Below are positions 28,958-37,536 of a stretch of 42,295 nucleotides of DNA, one piece after another (positions within the stretch are counted from its first letter, which is position 1; each line of letters begins with the position of its first letter). Both the position numbers and the translations under genes were made by a program. The notes beneath the pieces were generated by a model. The model did not search any database and was not told the origin of the DNA. It worked only from the letters and a program-made list of their open reading frames with translations. The stretch lies in the IMG/VR virus record IMGVR_UViG_3300044713_000087, positions 1 through 42,295 of that record; one strand, 5' to 3'. This DNA is from a virus.

Positions 28958-29055
28958 GCGAGCGCGACGCCGCCCGGCGCCGAGGCTTGTTTGTGATCCT
29001 GCCATTGTCGGCGGCGCTGTGGGCGCTGATTTGGGCGGCGCTGCACCTGGTGTGA
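28954..29055 (+). CDS. 33-aa single-span membrane peptide
   Basis: The ATG overlaps the previous stop (ATGA) and the stop overlaps the terminase start (GTGA). The peptide starts MSERDAARRRGLFVILPLSA and ends 'WALIWAALHLV', with a basic head and one hydrophobic span. I believe similar peptides occur at this place in other alphaproteobacterial phages, function unknown. It may act on the inner membrane. Confidence 0.5.
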   Translation: MSERDAARRRGLFVILPLSAALWALIWAALHLV

Positions 29056-30755
29056 GCGAACCCCTACGGTTTGTTCCTGATGCAATTGGTTATGCGGTGC
29101 TGATCGCCGAGGCGCCAGCCCTGGCAAGCGAGCACGCGCGCTTAGCGGCACAACGCTTTTTGCGCGATCTGGACGAGGCGCAGCACCCCGGCAGCGAATG
29201 GACATTCGACCCGCAACGGGCAACGCGCGCAATGCTGTTCGCGAGCACGATGCGCAACGTCAAGGGGCCCGAGGCGGGGCGGCCGATCCGGCTGATGGAT
29301 TGGCAGCAATTCGTCTATGCGAACCTGTTTGGCTTTGTCAGCCGGGCGACCGGACTGCGGCGCTTTCGTGAGGCCGCGGTCTTTGTGCCGCGCGGCAATG
29401 GCAAAACGACGATCTGCGCGCCACTGGCAATGTACCTGACATTCGGCGAGGGCGAGGGCGGCGCCGAGGGCTATGCGGCGGCGGTGACCCGCGACCAGGC
29501 GCGGATCCTGTTCGACGTGGCGAACCACATGGTGCAGCGCTCGCCCGAGATGCGCCGCGAATGGGGCGTCGAGGCGCAGACGCATGCGATCTACCAGAAT
29601 TCGACCGCCTCGAAATTCAGCGCAATATCGAGCGACGCCAAAGCGCTCGACGGTTTGTCCGTGCATGTCGCGATCTGCGATGAAATCGGCTCGCACCGCA
29701 CCAGCGAGGTTTACGATGCGCTATCAACGGCAATGGGCAAGAGGGCGCAGCCGTTCCTACTCAGTATCAGCACCGCCACCAGCAACAGCGCCGGTATCGG
29801 CAAGCAGCTCTGGGACTACGCACTGCGCATTGTGCTACAAAACCAGAATGATGATCGTTTCTTTGGGCTCGTCTATTCGATCGACGATGGCGATGACCCG
29901 TGGGCCGAGGAAACCTGGATAAAGGCAAATCCGGGGTGGGGGCAGTCGGTACAGCCCGACGGGATACGGGCGATTATGCGCATTGCGCGCAACAACCCGG
30001 CGCGCGAGGCGGCGGCGCGCACCCGCCACCTCAATGTGTGGGCAGGGGCCGACGAGCAGCTGTTTTTGATGCGCGCGTGGAACGCCTGCGCCGACCATGA
30101 TTTGAGCCTCGACGACTACACCGGGCGGCGCTGTCACCTCGCCCTCGACCTGGCGTCGAAAACCGACCTGGCGGCGCTGGCGATCGTATTCCCCGAGGGA
30201 TTGCCGTTTGCCCGAGCCGAGGGCGGCGGCTACGCCATATTTTGCCGCTGTTATCTCAATGAGGCGGCGGTGGCAGAGGCGCGCCATGCGTCCTATCCGG
30301 CATGGGCGGCCGAGGGCGATCTCGTCGTCACCTCGGGCGAGGAAACCGACTACCAGGCGATTGAAGACGATATCCTCGAATTCTGCCGGCGCTTCGAGGT
30401 GGTGTCGATCGCCTATGATCCTTGGGCCTCGACCTATCTCGCGCAGCGGCTGGCGGCCGAGAATGTGCCAATGGTCGAATTCCGCTCGACCACGCAAAAT
30501 TTCAGCGAGCCTACCAAGGAGCTCGACGCGGCAATGCGCTCACGGCGGCTGCGCCACGACGGCAACGGGGTGCTCGCCTGGTGCATCGGCAATGTCGTCG
30601 GGCACTATGACGCCAGGGGCAACGTGTTCCCGCGCAAGGCGCGGCCCGAGAACAAGATCGACGGCGCGATTGCCGCGATTATGGCAATCGCCCGGTGCGC
30701 CAGCGAACCGGGCCCGAGCGTCTATGAAACCCGCGGGGTGGTGTCGCTCGGATGA
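29052..30755 (+). CDS. terL: Terminase large subunit, HK97-type
   Basis: This 567-aa product starts at GTG 29052 in a GTGA overlap. The ATPase domain has Walker A 'AAVFVPRGNGKTTICAPL' (about 112-120), Walker B with the acidic pair at 'VHVAICDEIGS' (210-211) and the coupling region 'LLSISTATSNSAGIGK'. The nuclease domain has acidic residues in 'CHLALDLASKTDLAALAI' (Asp366), 'IAYDPWASTYLAQRL' and 'NKIDGAIAAIMAI'. It drives ATP-dependent DNA translocation into the prohead and cuts the concatemer. Its end overlaps the portal start by four bases. Confidence 0.92.
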   Translation: MSEPLRFVPDAIGYAVLIAEAPALASEHARLAAQRFLRDLDEAQHPGSEWTFDPQRATRAMLFASTMRNVKGPEAGRPIRLMDWQQFVYANLFGFVSRATGLRRFREAAVFVPRGNGKTTICAPLAMYLTFGEGEGGAEGYAAAVTRDQARILFDVANHMVQRSPEMRREWGVEAQTHAIYQNSTASKFSAISSDAKALDGLSVHVAICDEIGSHRTSEVYDALSTAMGKRAQPFLLSISTATSNSAGIGKQLWDYALRIVLQNQNDDRFFGLVYSIDDGDDPWAEETWIKANPGWGQSVQPDGIRAIMRIARNNPAREAAARTRHLNVWAGADEQLFLMRAWNACADHDLSLDDYTGRRCHLALDLASKTDLAALAIVFPEGLPFARAEGGGYAIFCRCYLNEAAVAEARHASYPAWAAEGDLVVTSGEETDYQAIEDDILEFCRRFEVVSIAYDPWASTYLAQRLAAENVPMVEFRSTTQNFSEPTKELDAAMRSRRLRHDGNGVLAWCIGNVVGHYDARGNVFPRKARPENKIDGAIAAIMAIARCASEPGPSVYETRGVVSLG

Positions 30756-32113
30756 ACCTTTGGGGATGGCTGACGGGTGCCGCCCCGCCGCCGCCGCCTC
30801 AACCGGTCGAGCCGCTGATGCCGGCGACAGCCGCGGCCGCGCCCGAGGAAAAGCAAGGCTCGCTGATTTCCTCGGTCAATAGCCTGGCGTTTCCGCAGCC
30901 GCTGCTTTACGCGGCGTTGGGCGGCTACGCCTCGAATACGGGCGTGCCGGTCACACCGCTGACGGCTTTGCAATCAGCCGCGGTTTACGGCTGCATCAAG
31001 TGCATCAGCGAGGATATCGCCGGCTTGCCGACGCAGATCCGGCGCAAGTCGGGCGATGCCTGGCTGGTCGATCAGCGGCATATTCTGAACAAGCTGTTAA
31101 AGCACCCGAACAAGTTTCAGTCGCGCTTTCAGTTCTGGTGTTATGTGCTGACCTCCTACTGTTTAAGAGGCAACGCATTTATTGTAATTCAGCGTGATTT
31201 TGCCGGCAATGCAACCGAGCTCATCCCGGTTTCGCCCGACCGGGTGACGGTGCGCATCAGCCCCGAAACGGGTTATTTGTGGTATCGGGTCAATAGCCTG
31301 CATGTCGGCTATGGGGTGCTGATCCCGCCCGAGGACATGCTCCACATGAAGAACATTTCCGTCGACGGCTATCTCGGGCTGTCGCCGATCGCCGTGGCGC
31401 AAGACGTGGTCGGGCTGGCGCTGGCAACGCAACAGCACGGGGCGGTGCTGTTTCGCCAGGGCGGGCAAGTCTCGGGCGTGGTGACGCACCCCGGCAAATT
31501 GAGCAAAGAGGCGGGCGACCGCATCGCCGAATCGTGGCGCTCGACCTATGCGGGCGTGCAGAACGCGCACCGGGTCGCGGTGCTCGAGGAAGGGATGAAA
31601 TTCGACAAGATTTCAATGACTAATGAGGACGCGCAATTTCTCGCGACCCGGCAGTTTCAGGTATTGGATATCTGCCGGCTGTTTCGCGTGCCGCCGCACA
31701 AGATCGCCGATTTCTCGCGCGCGACCTGGTCGAACCTGCAACAATCGCAACAGCAATACCGCGACGACTGCCTGACGTCGCACACCGACCAGTTGCAGGA
31801 ACTGTTAGGCGACCAGCTATTTTTTGACGACGAGCGCGACCTCTATCAAGTGCATTGGGATTACACCCCAATGTTGCAGGGCGACACCAATCAACGATTT
31901 TCAGCTTACCAAATCGCGCTGAACAACGGGTTTCTGTCGCGCAACGAGGTGCGCATGCGCGAGGGGCTTAACCCGGTGCCGGGCGGCGACGAATTCCGCG
32001 TGCCGCTCAATACCGGCGACCCGATGCACCCCGAGGCGATCCCGCAAATGATCCCCGACGAGGGCGCAAACGGAGGCGACCAGGATGCGGATAGTTTCGG
32101 CGCAGCGTTTTAA
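30752..32113 (+). CDS. Portal protein, HK97-type
   Basis: This 453-aa product starts in an ATGA overlap. After a Pro-rich N-terminus it follows the HK97 gp3 pattern: 'TPLTALQSAAVYGCIKCISE' and 'DIAGLPTQIRR', 'RFQFWCYVLTSYCLRGNAFI', 'AELIPVSPDRVTVR'-like 'ATELIPVSPDRVTVRISPET', 'EDMLHMKNISVDGYLGLSPI' and 'DICRLFRVPPHKIADFSRAT'. The dodecamer forms the DNA entry ring. It overlaps the protease gene by 29 bases. Confidence 0.92.
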   Translation: MNLWGWLTGAAPPPPPQPVEPLMPATAAAAPEEKQGSLISSVNSLAFPQPLLYAALGGYASNTGVPVTPLTALQSAAVYGCIKCISEDIAGLPTQIRRKSGDAWLVDQRHILNKLLKHPNKFQSRFQFWCYVLTSYCLRGNAFIVIQRDFAGNATELIPVSPDRVTVRISPETGYLWYRVNSLHVGYGVLIPPEDMLHMKNISVDGYLGLSPIAVAQDVVGLALATQQHGAVLFRQGGQVSGVVTHPGKLSKEAGDRIAESWRSTYAGVQNAHRVAVLEEGMKFDKISMTNEDAQFLATRQFQVLDICRLFRVPPHKIADFSRATWSNLQQSQQQYRDDCLTSHTDQLQELLGDQLFFDDERDLYQVHWDYTPMLQGDTNQRFSAYQIALNNGFLSRNEVRMREGLNPVPGGDEFRVPLNTGDPMHPEAIPQMIPDEGANGGDQDADSFGAAF

Positions 32114-32771
32114 GCTGTTCGCCGGCGAACGCACCGGCACCCGCCTGGTGCGGCGCCTCGCACCCCTCGACGTCGAGCTCGGGGTGCGCAAATTGACCAC
32201 CGAGGCGGTCGAGCCCGAGGGCGAGCGCACGCTGAGATTTGTGATCTCAACCGGCATCGTCGACCGCGACTTTGACACCATCAATCAAGCCGGCTGGCAC
32301 CTCGACGCCTATCAAAAGAACCCGGTGGTGCTATGGGCGCACGACAGTTTCAGCCTGCCGATCGGCAAGGCGGTCGACCTGGTGGCGGACGGGGCGCGGC
32401 TGTCGAGCGCGGTTAAATTCCTACCCTCGGGCTACGGCGAGGCATCGGACTTTGCCGACACCGTCTATCGCTTGTCGCGGGACGGGTGGCTGTCGGCGAC
32501 CAGCGTTGGCTTTCGCCCGCTCGCCTGGGATTTCAGCGAGGACGAGGCGCGCGGCGGCGACAGCTGGTGGCCCGGCATCGACTTCCACGAGCAAGAGCTC
32601 ATGGAATTCAGCCTTTGTTGCGTGCCGGCGAACCCCGAGGCGCTGATCGAGCCGGGCGAGCTCGTCGAGGCGGGCGACAGCCCGGCAATCGAGCCGCCGG
32701 CCGCGGGCGTCTCGGCGGCGATGATCATGCGCGCCCGGCGCCGGCGCGCAGCACTCGCCGCGGTTTGGTGA
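32085..32771 (+). CDS. Prohead protease, HK97 U35-type
   Basis: This 228-aa product has 'TLRFVISTGIVDRDFDTINQ', the catalytic His in 'NPVVLWAHDSFSLPIGKA', the catalytic Ser in 'WLSATSVGFRPLAW', and 'HEQELMEFSLCCVPANPEAL' with the conserved acidic residue and 'VP.NP.A'. It cleaves the capsid delta domain during maturation. The C-terminus is an Ala/Arg-rich tail, possibly the self-cleaved part. It overlaps the portal gene. Confidence 0.9.
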   Translation: MRIVSAQRFKLFAGERTGTRLVRRLAPLDVELGVRKLTTEAVEPEGERTLRFVISTGIVDRDFDTINQAGWHLDAYQKNPVVLWAHDSFSLPIGKAVDLVADGARLSSAVKFLPSGYGEASDFADTVYRLSRDGWLSATSVGFRPLAWDFSEDEARGGDSWWPGIDFHEQELMEFSLCCVPANPEALIEPGELVEAGDSPAIEPPAAGVSAAMIMRARRRRAALAAVW

Positions 32772-32774
32772 CCG

Positions 32775-34706
32775 ATGCCCGTACCGACACCGTCGGGCGG
32801 CGAGAGTGAGCAAGACTTTGTCAGCCGCTGCATGGGCGACGAGGGCATGCAGGAATACCCCGAAGATCAGCGGGCGGCGATTTGCTACTCGACGTTTCGC
32901 GAGCGCTCGGGCAACCCGGTGGAGGGCAAGACTATGCGTCTAGCGGAAATCAGGCACCAGCGGGCGCAAAAGATCGCCCGTTTAAAGGAGCTCGCCAAGC
33001 AAGAGGAAGAATTGCCCGAGGGCGACACGCTGCCCGAGGAAGCGATTTCCGAATTCGCCGTGCTGCAACAGGAAATCGCCGACCTGGCGGGGCGCCTGGA
33101 ACGGCTCGAGGCGGCGCTTACGGTCGACGCCAACAACGCCGAGGAAAACGACGACCAGGAAATCGGCAACGGGTCGGGCGACGAGGCTTCATTCGGAGGT
33201 GTCATTGTGCGTACACAGAACACGGCGCCGGCCGAGCTCGGCGGCGACGGGTCGGCGGCGTTCCTCGGCGAGAATTCCCGCGGTGGGCTGCGCGTATGGG
33301 CGCGGCCGAAAGCGGCGCCGGTCGAGGGCCGCGGCTACAAAGCCGCGCGGTTTATCATTGGCGTGGCGCACCGCAAATGGTTTGGCGACGACAAAGCCGC
33401 CGAATTCATCTTTAACCGGTTTAAGGACCGCGAAGTTGCGACTGCAATCAAGGCGCTGAATTACAGCGTGGTCGCCGAGGGCGGCGCGCTTATCCCGCAA
33501 GATTTCATGGCCGAATTGATTGAACTGTTGCGGGCGGCAACCGTGGTGCGCGGCGCCTCGCCGATGACCATCGGCATGCCAATGGGCAATATGACCCTGC
33601 CGCGCCTCGCTGGCGGTGCGACCGCGGGCTATCAAGGCGAGCTCGACGACATTGCGCTCACTCAGGAAGTGTTCGACGACTTGAACCTGTCGGCGAAAAA
33701 GCTAACGGCAATGGTGCCAGTAAGTAACGATTTGATCCGGCGGGCGCCAATCGGGGTCGAGGAAGTGGTGCGCGACGATCTGATTCAGACGCTCGCGCGG
33801 CGCGAAGATTTGGCGTTCATTCGCGGCGACGGCACCGGAAAATCACCGGTCGGCTGGCGCACCCTGGTATTGCCCGAAAACCTGGTGACGATTGCCGGCG
33901 CCACCCTCGACAACGTCGTCGACGGGCTGTCGGCGCTGATGCTGACTCTTGTCAACGGCATGTCGCGGATGATCCGGCCGCACTGGTTCATGAACCCGGC
34001 GACCTTGCGGTTTATCGCCACCCGCCGCGACAGCGTGGGCAGTTTCTACTACAAAGACGAAATCGCCAGCGGACAGCTTGAAGGTATCCCGTGGTCATAC
34101 ACGCAACAGATCCCGGCGAACCTGGGCGGCGGCACGCAATCGGAAATCTATCTGGTCGACATGGCCGACACGGTCATCGCCGACACCCTAAACGTGCTGG
34201 TCGACGCCTCGGACGTGGCGGCCTATTACGGCACCGACGGGGCTGTCGTCTCGGCGTTCCAACGCGACCAGACGCTATTCCGGGTGATTTCCGAGCATGA
34301 TTTCAACATGCGCCACCTTCAATCGCTGGCGATCGGCTTGACAACCGCGTGGTATCCGCCCGGCCTCAACGTGGCGCGGCGCACCGGGTCGCCGTGGTCA
34401 ACGCAGCCGCTCAACCGGACATGGGCGCAGGCGCCAGCGGCTTGGCCTGCCGATGCGCAGAACCCCGACCCGGCGCCGGTGCTGTGGGTTGCGGGCCCGC
34501 CGACGACGCCCGCGGGCGGCCCGGTGGTCGCCGGCATGGGGCACACCTCGGCCTTTGCCGGGCCGCTCACCTCGCAACCGGGCGGCACGCCGCCAATTCA
34601 ACCGCCCGACCCGCCACTCGGTGACCTGCCGGCCGAGCCGCCGGCCGCCGAGCCGCCGGCCGAGCCGCCCGAGAACGGCGCGCCCGCACCGCATCGGCGC
34701 CGCTGA
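32775..34706 (+). CDS. Major capsid protein, HK97-type, with N- and C-terminal extensions
   Basis: This 643-aa frame is far longer than a usual HK97 capsid protein (about 390-430). Residues 1-53 are a small 'ESEQDFVSRCMGDEGMQEYP' domain. Residues 54-125 are a coiled-coil delta/scaffold segment ('MRLAEIRHQRAQKIARLKEL'). The HK97 fold follows: 'GGALIPQDFMAELIELLRAA', 'AMVPVSNDLIRRA', 'RREDLAFIRGDGTGKSPVGW', 'VVSAFQRDQTLFRVI'. Residues about 540-643 are Pro-rich. A strong GGAGG site lies eight bases before an in-frame ATG at 32934 (Met54), so a shorter capsid form may be made from the same gene. The protease is expected to remove the delta segment. Confidence 0.88.
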   Translation: MPVPTPSGGESEQDFVSRCMGDEGMQEYPEDQRAAICYSTFRERSGNPVEGKTMRLAEIRHQRAQKIARLKELAKQEEELPEGDTLPEEAISEFAVLQQEIADLAGRLERLEAALTVDANNAEENDDQEIGNGSGDEASFGGVIVRTQNTAPAELGGDGSAAFLGENSRGGLRVWARPKAAPVEGRGYKAARFIIGVAHRKWFGDDKAAEFIFNRFKDREVATAIKALNYSVVAEGGALIPQDFMAELIELLRAATVVRGASPMTIGMPMGNMTLPRLAGGATAGYQGELDDIALTQEVFDDLNLSAKKLTAMVPVSNDLIRRAPIGVEEVVRDDLIQTLARREDLAFIRGDGTGKSPVGWRTLVLPENLVTIAGATLDNVVDGLSALMLTLVNGMSRMIRPHWFMNPATLRFIATRRDSVGSFYYKDEIASGQLEGIPWSYTQQIPANLGGGTQSEIYLVDMADTVIADTLNVLVDASDVAAYYGTDGAVVSAFQRDQTLFRVISEHDFNMRHLQSLAIGLTTAWYPPGLNVARRTGSPWSTQPLNRTWAQAPAAWPADAQNPDPAPVLWVAGPPTTPAGGPVVAGMGHTSAFAGPLTSQPGGTPPIQPPDPPLGDLPAEPPAAEPPAEPPENGAPAPHRRR

Positions 34707-34981
34707 TGGCACGCTCGCACCTGGTGCACCCGAGCCGCGAGGCGGGGGTGTCCTATGCCGTGCGCTTTGTGCGCACCTGGCAAATGTATTGCGCGGGCGA
34801 TGTCGCGACATTCCCGGCGCCGATCGCGCGGCGCCTCGTCGCCGCCGGGCGGGCCGAGCGCTGCAACGTGCGCGAAGAAACCGAGCAGAACCCCGCGCCC
34901 GCCGATGCGGAATGGGCAACGCGCCTGCCCTTGCCGCCGCCCTACCGCGAGGGCGGCGGGCCCGACGACGACGTGCTGTAA
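34706..34981 (+). CDS. 91-aa head-region protein, unknown function
   Basis: The ATG overlaps the capsid stop (TGATG). 'VSYAVRFVRTWQMYCAGDVA' and 'TFPAPIARRLVAAGRAERCN' form the pattern of small proteins often found just after the capsid gene, where the motif 'MY..GD.A.F....A..L...G.A' recurs. They may be head decoration or connector proteins. The C-terminal third is Pro/Asp-rich. Confidence 0.6.
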   Translation: MARSHLVHPSREAGVSYAVRFVRTWQMYCAGDVATFPAPIARRLVAAGRAERCNVREETEQNPAPADAEWATRLPLPPPYREGGGPDDDVL

Positions 34982-35173
34982 ATGGACCTGATCATAATCA
35001 TCATTCTGCTGGTGTTGCTGTTGGGCGGCGGCGGTTACTATTACCGCGGCGGCTACTACCAGCAGGGCGGGCCCTACGGCGGCATTGTCCCGATCTTGGT
35101 GGTAATCCTCGTGGTGGTGCTGATCCTGGCACTACTCGGCGGGCGCTTTGGTTACTACCACCTGGTTTACTGA
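34982..35173 (+). CDS. 63-aa Gly/Tyr-rich membrane protein, DUF3309-like
   Basis: It starts directly after the previous stop. Two hydrophobic segments ('MDLIIIIILLVLLLGGGGYY' and 'IVPILVVILVVVLILALLGG') flank a Tyr/Gly-rich loop ('YYYRGGYYQQGGPYGG'). Small DUF3309 proteins of alphaproteobacteria have a similar two-span layout. A membrane peptide inside the head operon is unusual, and its job is unknown. Confidence 0.55.
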   Translation: MDLIIIIILLVLLLGGGGYYYRGGYYQQGGPYGGIVPILVVILVVVLILALLGGRFGYYHLVY

Positions 35174-35176
35174 GTC

Positions 35177-35806
35177 TTGTTCGCCCGGCTTGAAGTCGTG
35201 ACACCGCCGACGGCCGAGCCGGTCGAGCTCGACCTTGTGCGAAAGCATTGCCGGATCGACCACGACTATGACGACGGGCTGCTCAAACTCTACCTCTCGG
35301 CCGCCCGCCAATTGGCCGAGGCGTACCTCAACCGGGCACTGTGCCCGACCGGGTTTAGGTACACGATCACCAACAGCCCGCCGCCGACCGCCTCGCCGCT
35401 GGTGCCGCAATCGCTGATCGTTTTCCCGCTCAACTGGCCGCCCTTAATCCGCAAGCCGATCGAACTGCCGCGGGCGCCGCTGCAAAAGGTGACCGAGGTA
35501 GCGTGGGGCCCGGTCGACGAGCTTAAAGTCGCCGACGCGGAACTTTACACCGTCAACGCTGGTGTCGAACCCGGCCAGGTCATGATTCAGCCCTCGCTGG
35601 TGCCGATGATGCCGGCGATGAGCGTGCGGTTTGAATACGAGGCGGGCTATGAAACGCCCGAGCAGATCCCCGACCTGGTGCGCGCCGGTATCCTGATCTT
35701 GACCGCGCATCTTTACGAGCAGCGGGGCGACGTCGAGGCGGCGTTGCCCGAGGCGGCCTACAACGTGATGGGCGCGCACCGTCTGTGGAGCTTTGGGGCG
35801 CCCTAG
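35177..35806 (+). CDS. Head-tail connector, gp6-like
   Basis: This 209-aa product appears to start at TTG 35177, after a gap of three bases from the previous stop. 'PVELDLVRKHCRIDHDYDDG' followed by 'LLKLYLSAARQLAEAYLNRA' is the gp6-like helical-bundle signature (PF05135). 'AMSVRFEYEAGYETPEQIPD' and 'LVRAGILILTAHLYEQRGDV' complete the fold. The protein would sit below the portal. Confidence 0.82.
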   Translation: MFARLEVVTPPTAEPVELDLVRKHCRIDHDYDDGLLKLYLSAARQLAEAYLNRALCPTGFRYTITNSPPPTASPLVPQSLIVFPLNWPPLIRKPIELPRAPLQKVTEVAWGPVDELKVADAELYTVNAGVEPGQVMIQPSLVPMMPAMSVRFEYEAGYETPEQIPDLVRAGILILTAHLYEQRGDVEAALPEAAYNVMGAHRLWSFGAP

Positions 35807-35809
35807 GCG

Positions 35810-36268
35810 ATGCCTGACAACCCGTCGGGTGCATTGACCGGGGCCAGCGGTATCGGTGCCCTACGCTGGCCCGTGAGCCTCTGCGAGCGACGCCAGGCGC
35901 CGGGGCCCGAGGGCGCGATCAGCGAAAGCCTGGTGCTGCTCGCAAGAGTCCACGCCGACATTCAGGCGACTTACCCCTCGACGTTCTACAACTCGGCGAT
36001 GGTCGAAACGCCCGTCTCGCATTTGATCCGGCTGCGCTGGTGCGACTACCTGCCTCTGACACACGTGATTATCCGCGCCACCCGGCGGCCGCAGGACGAC
36101 ACCTTGCGCGGCGAGATATTCCGGGTGCGGCGGCTTAAAGAGGTGGGCGGCCGCAAGCGCTTTGCCGAAGTCGAGGCAGAGCTCGAGCGCGTCGTGACGA
36201 TGGCGGACGAAACCGACTTCGCCGGGTTCCTCGAAAACCCGGCGCCCTCGCCGGCGGCGGTGCATTGA
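35810..36268 (+). CDS. Head-tail adaptor (head closure type)
   Basis: This 152-aa product begins MPDNPSGALTGASGIGALRW. 'LRWPVSLCERRQAPGPEGAI' and 'HVIIRATRRPQDDTLRGEIF' followed by 'RVRRLKEVGGRKRFAEVEAE' give the beta-barrel outline of SPP1 gp16/HK97 gp9-type adaptors. Its position between the gp6-like and gp10-like genes supports this. Its stop overlaps the next start (TTGA). Confidence 0.7.
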   Translation: MPDNPSGALTGASGIGALRWPVSLCERRQAPGPEGAISESLVLLARVHADIQATYPSTFYNSAMVETPVSHLIRLRWCDYLPLTHVIIRATRRPQDDTLRGEIFRVRRLKEVGGRKRFAEVEAELERVVTMADETDFAGFLENPAPSPAAVH

Positions 36269-36804
36269 CCGCATTGCGCGTGACTATCACGTCGTGGGGC
36301 ACGGTCGAGCTCGACAAGCGCGAACTCAAAAACCTGATGCGCTCGGCCGCGGGCACGGTGCGCACCGCGACCCGCAAGGCAATCGCCCGCAAGGGCGGCG
36401 GCGGGCGCCTCTATTCGGGGGGCGGCGGGTCGGCTTACCGTGGTGCCTACCGCCGCGGCGCCTATCGGGCGAGCGCACCAGGCGCCGCCCCGGTGTCAGT
36501 CTCGGGCACGCTCGCCGCGTCGATCGCGGCCAAGCCGTTCAAATCGGGCGAGGGGTTCGCGGTGCGCGCCCGCGCGTTCTACGGGCTTTTCCTCGAGGCG
36601 GGCGCCCGCGGTGGCGGCAACCCGCATGGCCGCACCCTCGGGCATGCGCGACGGGCCCGAGCTCGCCGGCGCGGCGCCTATGCCGCCCGCGTGTTGCTGG
36701 CGCGGCCGTTCCTGTCGCGCGTCATGGCCGAGCAGGCGCCGGAACTGGAAAAGCGGGTGCGCCTCGCCCTCGACCAAGGGCTCAAATGGCGCGAGACGAA
36801 ATGA
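36265..36804 (+). CDS. Tail completion protein, HK97 gp10-like
   Basis: This 179-aa product probably starts at TTG 36265 overlapping the previous stop. 'VELDKRELKNLMRSAAGTVR' followed by 'APGAAPVSVSGTLAASIAAK', 'FYGLFLEAGARGGG' and 'ARPFLSRVMAEQAPELEKRV' is the gp10 pattern, in which the protein helps join tail to head. A Gly/Ser/Arg/Tyr-rich insertion is present around residues 44-70. The next gene starts in an ATGA overlap. Confidence 0.75.
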   Translation: MTALRVTITSWGTVELDKRELKNLMRSAAGTVRTATRKAIARKGGGGRLYSGGGGSAYRGAYRRGAYRASAPGAAPVSVSGTLAASIAAKPFKSGEGFAVRARAFYGLFLEAGARGGGNPHGRTLGHARRARARRRGAYAARVLLARPFLSRVMAEQAPELEKRVRLALDQGLKWRETK

Positions 36805-37313
36805 GCGAGAACGGCGAGAACGGCGCCGAGCCTGGCTTTGTCGTCCCGCACCTGCTCGCCGGCACGATCGAGCAACTGCGCCAGCATGTCCCGCTGCTCG
36901 GCGGCCGGATCGCCGGCGCCGCCGACTATGTCGCCGGGCTGCAAGCGGACAATGCGACAATGCCATTACCGGCGGCCTACGTGCTGCCGCTCGACCAGGA
37001 AAGCAACGGCAATGAGGTGATGGTCGGCCTGGTGCAGACCGTCACCCGTACCTTTGGCGTCATCGTCGAATTCGCCGTGCCCGACCGCCGCGGCCAGGGC
37101 CCGGCGATGCGTTACGACGAGATGCAGGAGCAACTTTGCCGGGCATTGTTGCTATGGCAGCCGCAAGCGGCAATCGGCGGACCCGGCACCAATCGCGTGC
37201 CGAACAATCAAGGCTTTTGGCTGGCGGGCGGGCGCATGCTCGATTTCAACCGGGCGCGGCTGTTCTACCAGTGGGAATTCAGCATTGAATGGCAGTTATT
37301 CAGTGCCGGATAA
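36801..37313 (+). CDS. Tail terminator protein
   Basis: This 170-aa product starts at the ATG in an ATGA overlap (36801). 'PLPAAYVLPLDQESNGNEVM' followed by 'VGLVQTVTRTFGVIVEFAVP', 'RYDEMQEQLCRALLLWQP' and 'MLDFNRARLFYQWEFSIEWQ' is the outline of tail terminator proteins (U-like) that cap the tube and sheath at the head side. Length fits the family. Confidence 0.72.
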   Translation: MSENGENGAEPGFVVPHLLAGTIEQLRQHVPLLGGRIAGAADYVAGLQADNATMPLPAAYVLPLDQESNGNEVMVGLVQTVTRTFGVIVEFAVPDRRGQGPAMRYDEMQEQLCRALLLWQPQAAIGGPGTNRVPNNQGFWLAGGRMLDFNRARLFYQWEFSIEWQLFSAG

Positions 37314-37536
37314 CGGCGCCGAAAACCTCGGCGACACCTGGCTGTGGCCCGCCGAGGATCTGCAAGAGATTCAACTCAACATTCACCTCGCCCCGGTGGT
37401 GCGCCACCCCGACCCGGCAATCCGTATGGTCATCGCCAATTTGCAGCCGCCGACCGTGTGGGACAACCCGAACAGCCCGACGGTTTGGGACAACGCCCGC
37501 ACCGTGTGGGATTTCATAGAGCCGCCTAATGCCTAG
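37303..37536 (+). CDS. 77-aa protein ending in WD-type repeats, fibre-linked
   Basis: A GTG at 37303 overlaps the 3' end of the terminator gene. The body '[20 protein letters not shown]' is short. The C-terminus has three 'TVWDN' units ('[13 protein letters not shown]' at the end), like the repeats at the end of gp48. In both cases a fibre gene with a related N-terminus starts inside this repeat region. This suggests a docking site for fibres rather than a tail-terminator part. Confidence 0.55.
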   Translation: MPDNGAENLGDTWLWPAEDLQEIQLNIHLAPVVRHPDPAIRMVIANLQPPTVWDNPNSPTVWDNARTVWDFIEPPNA

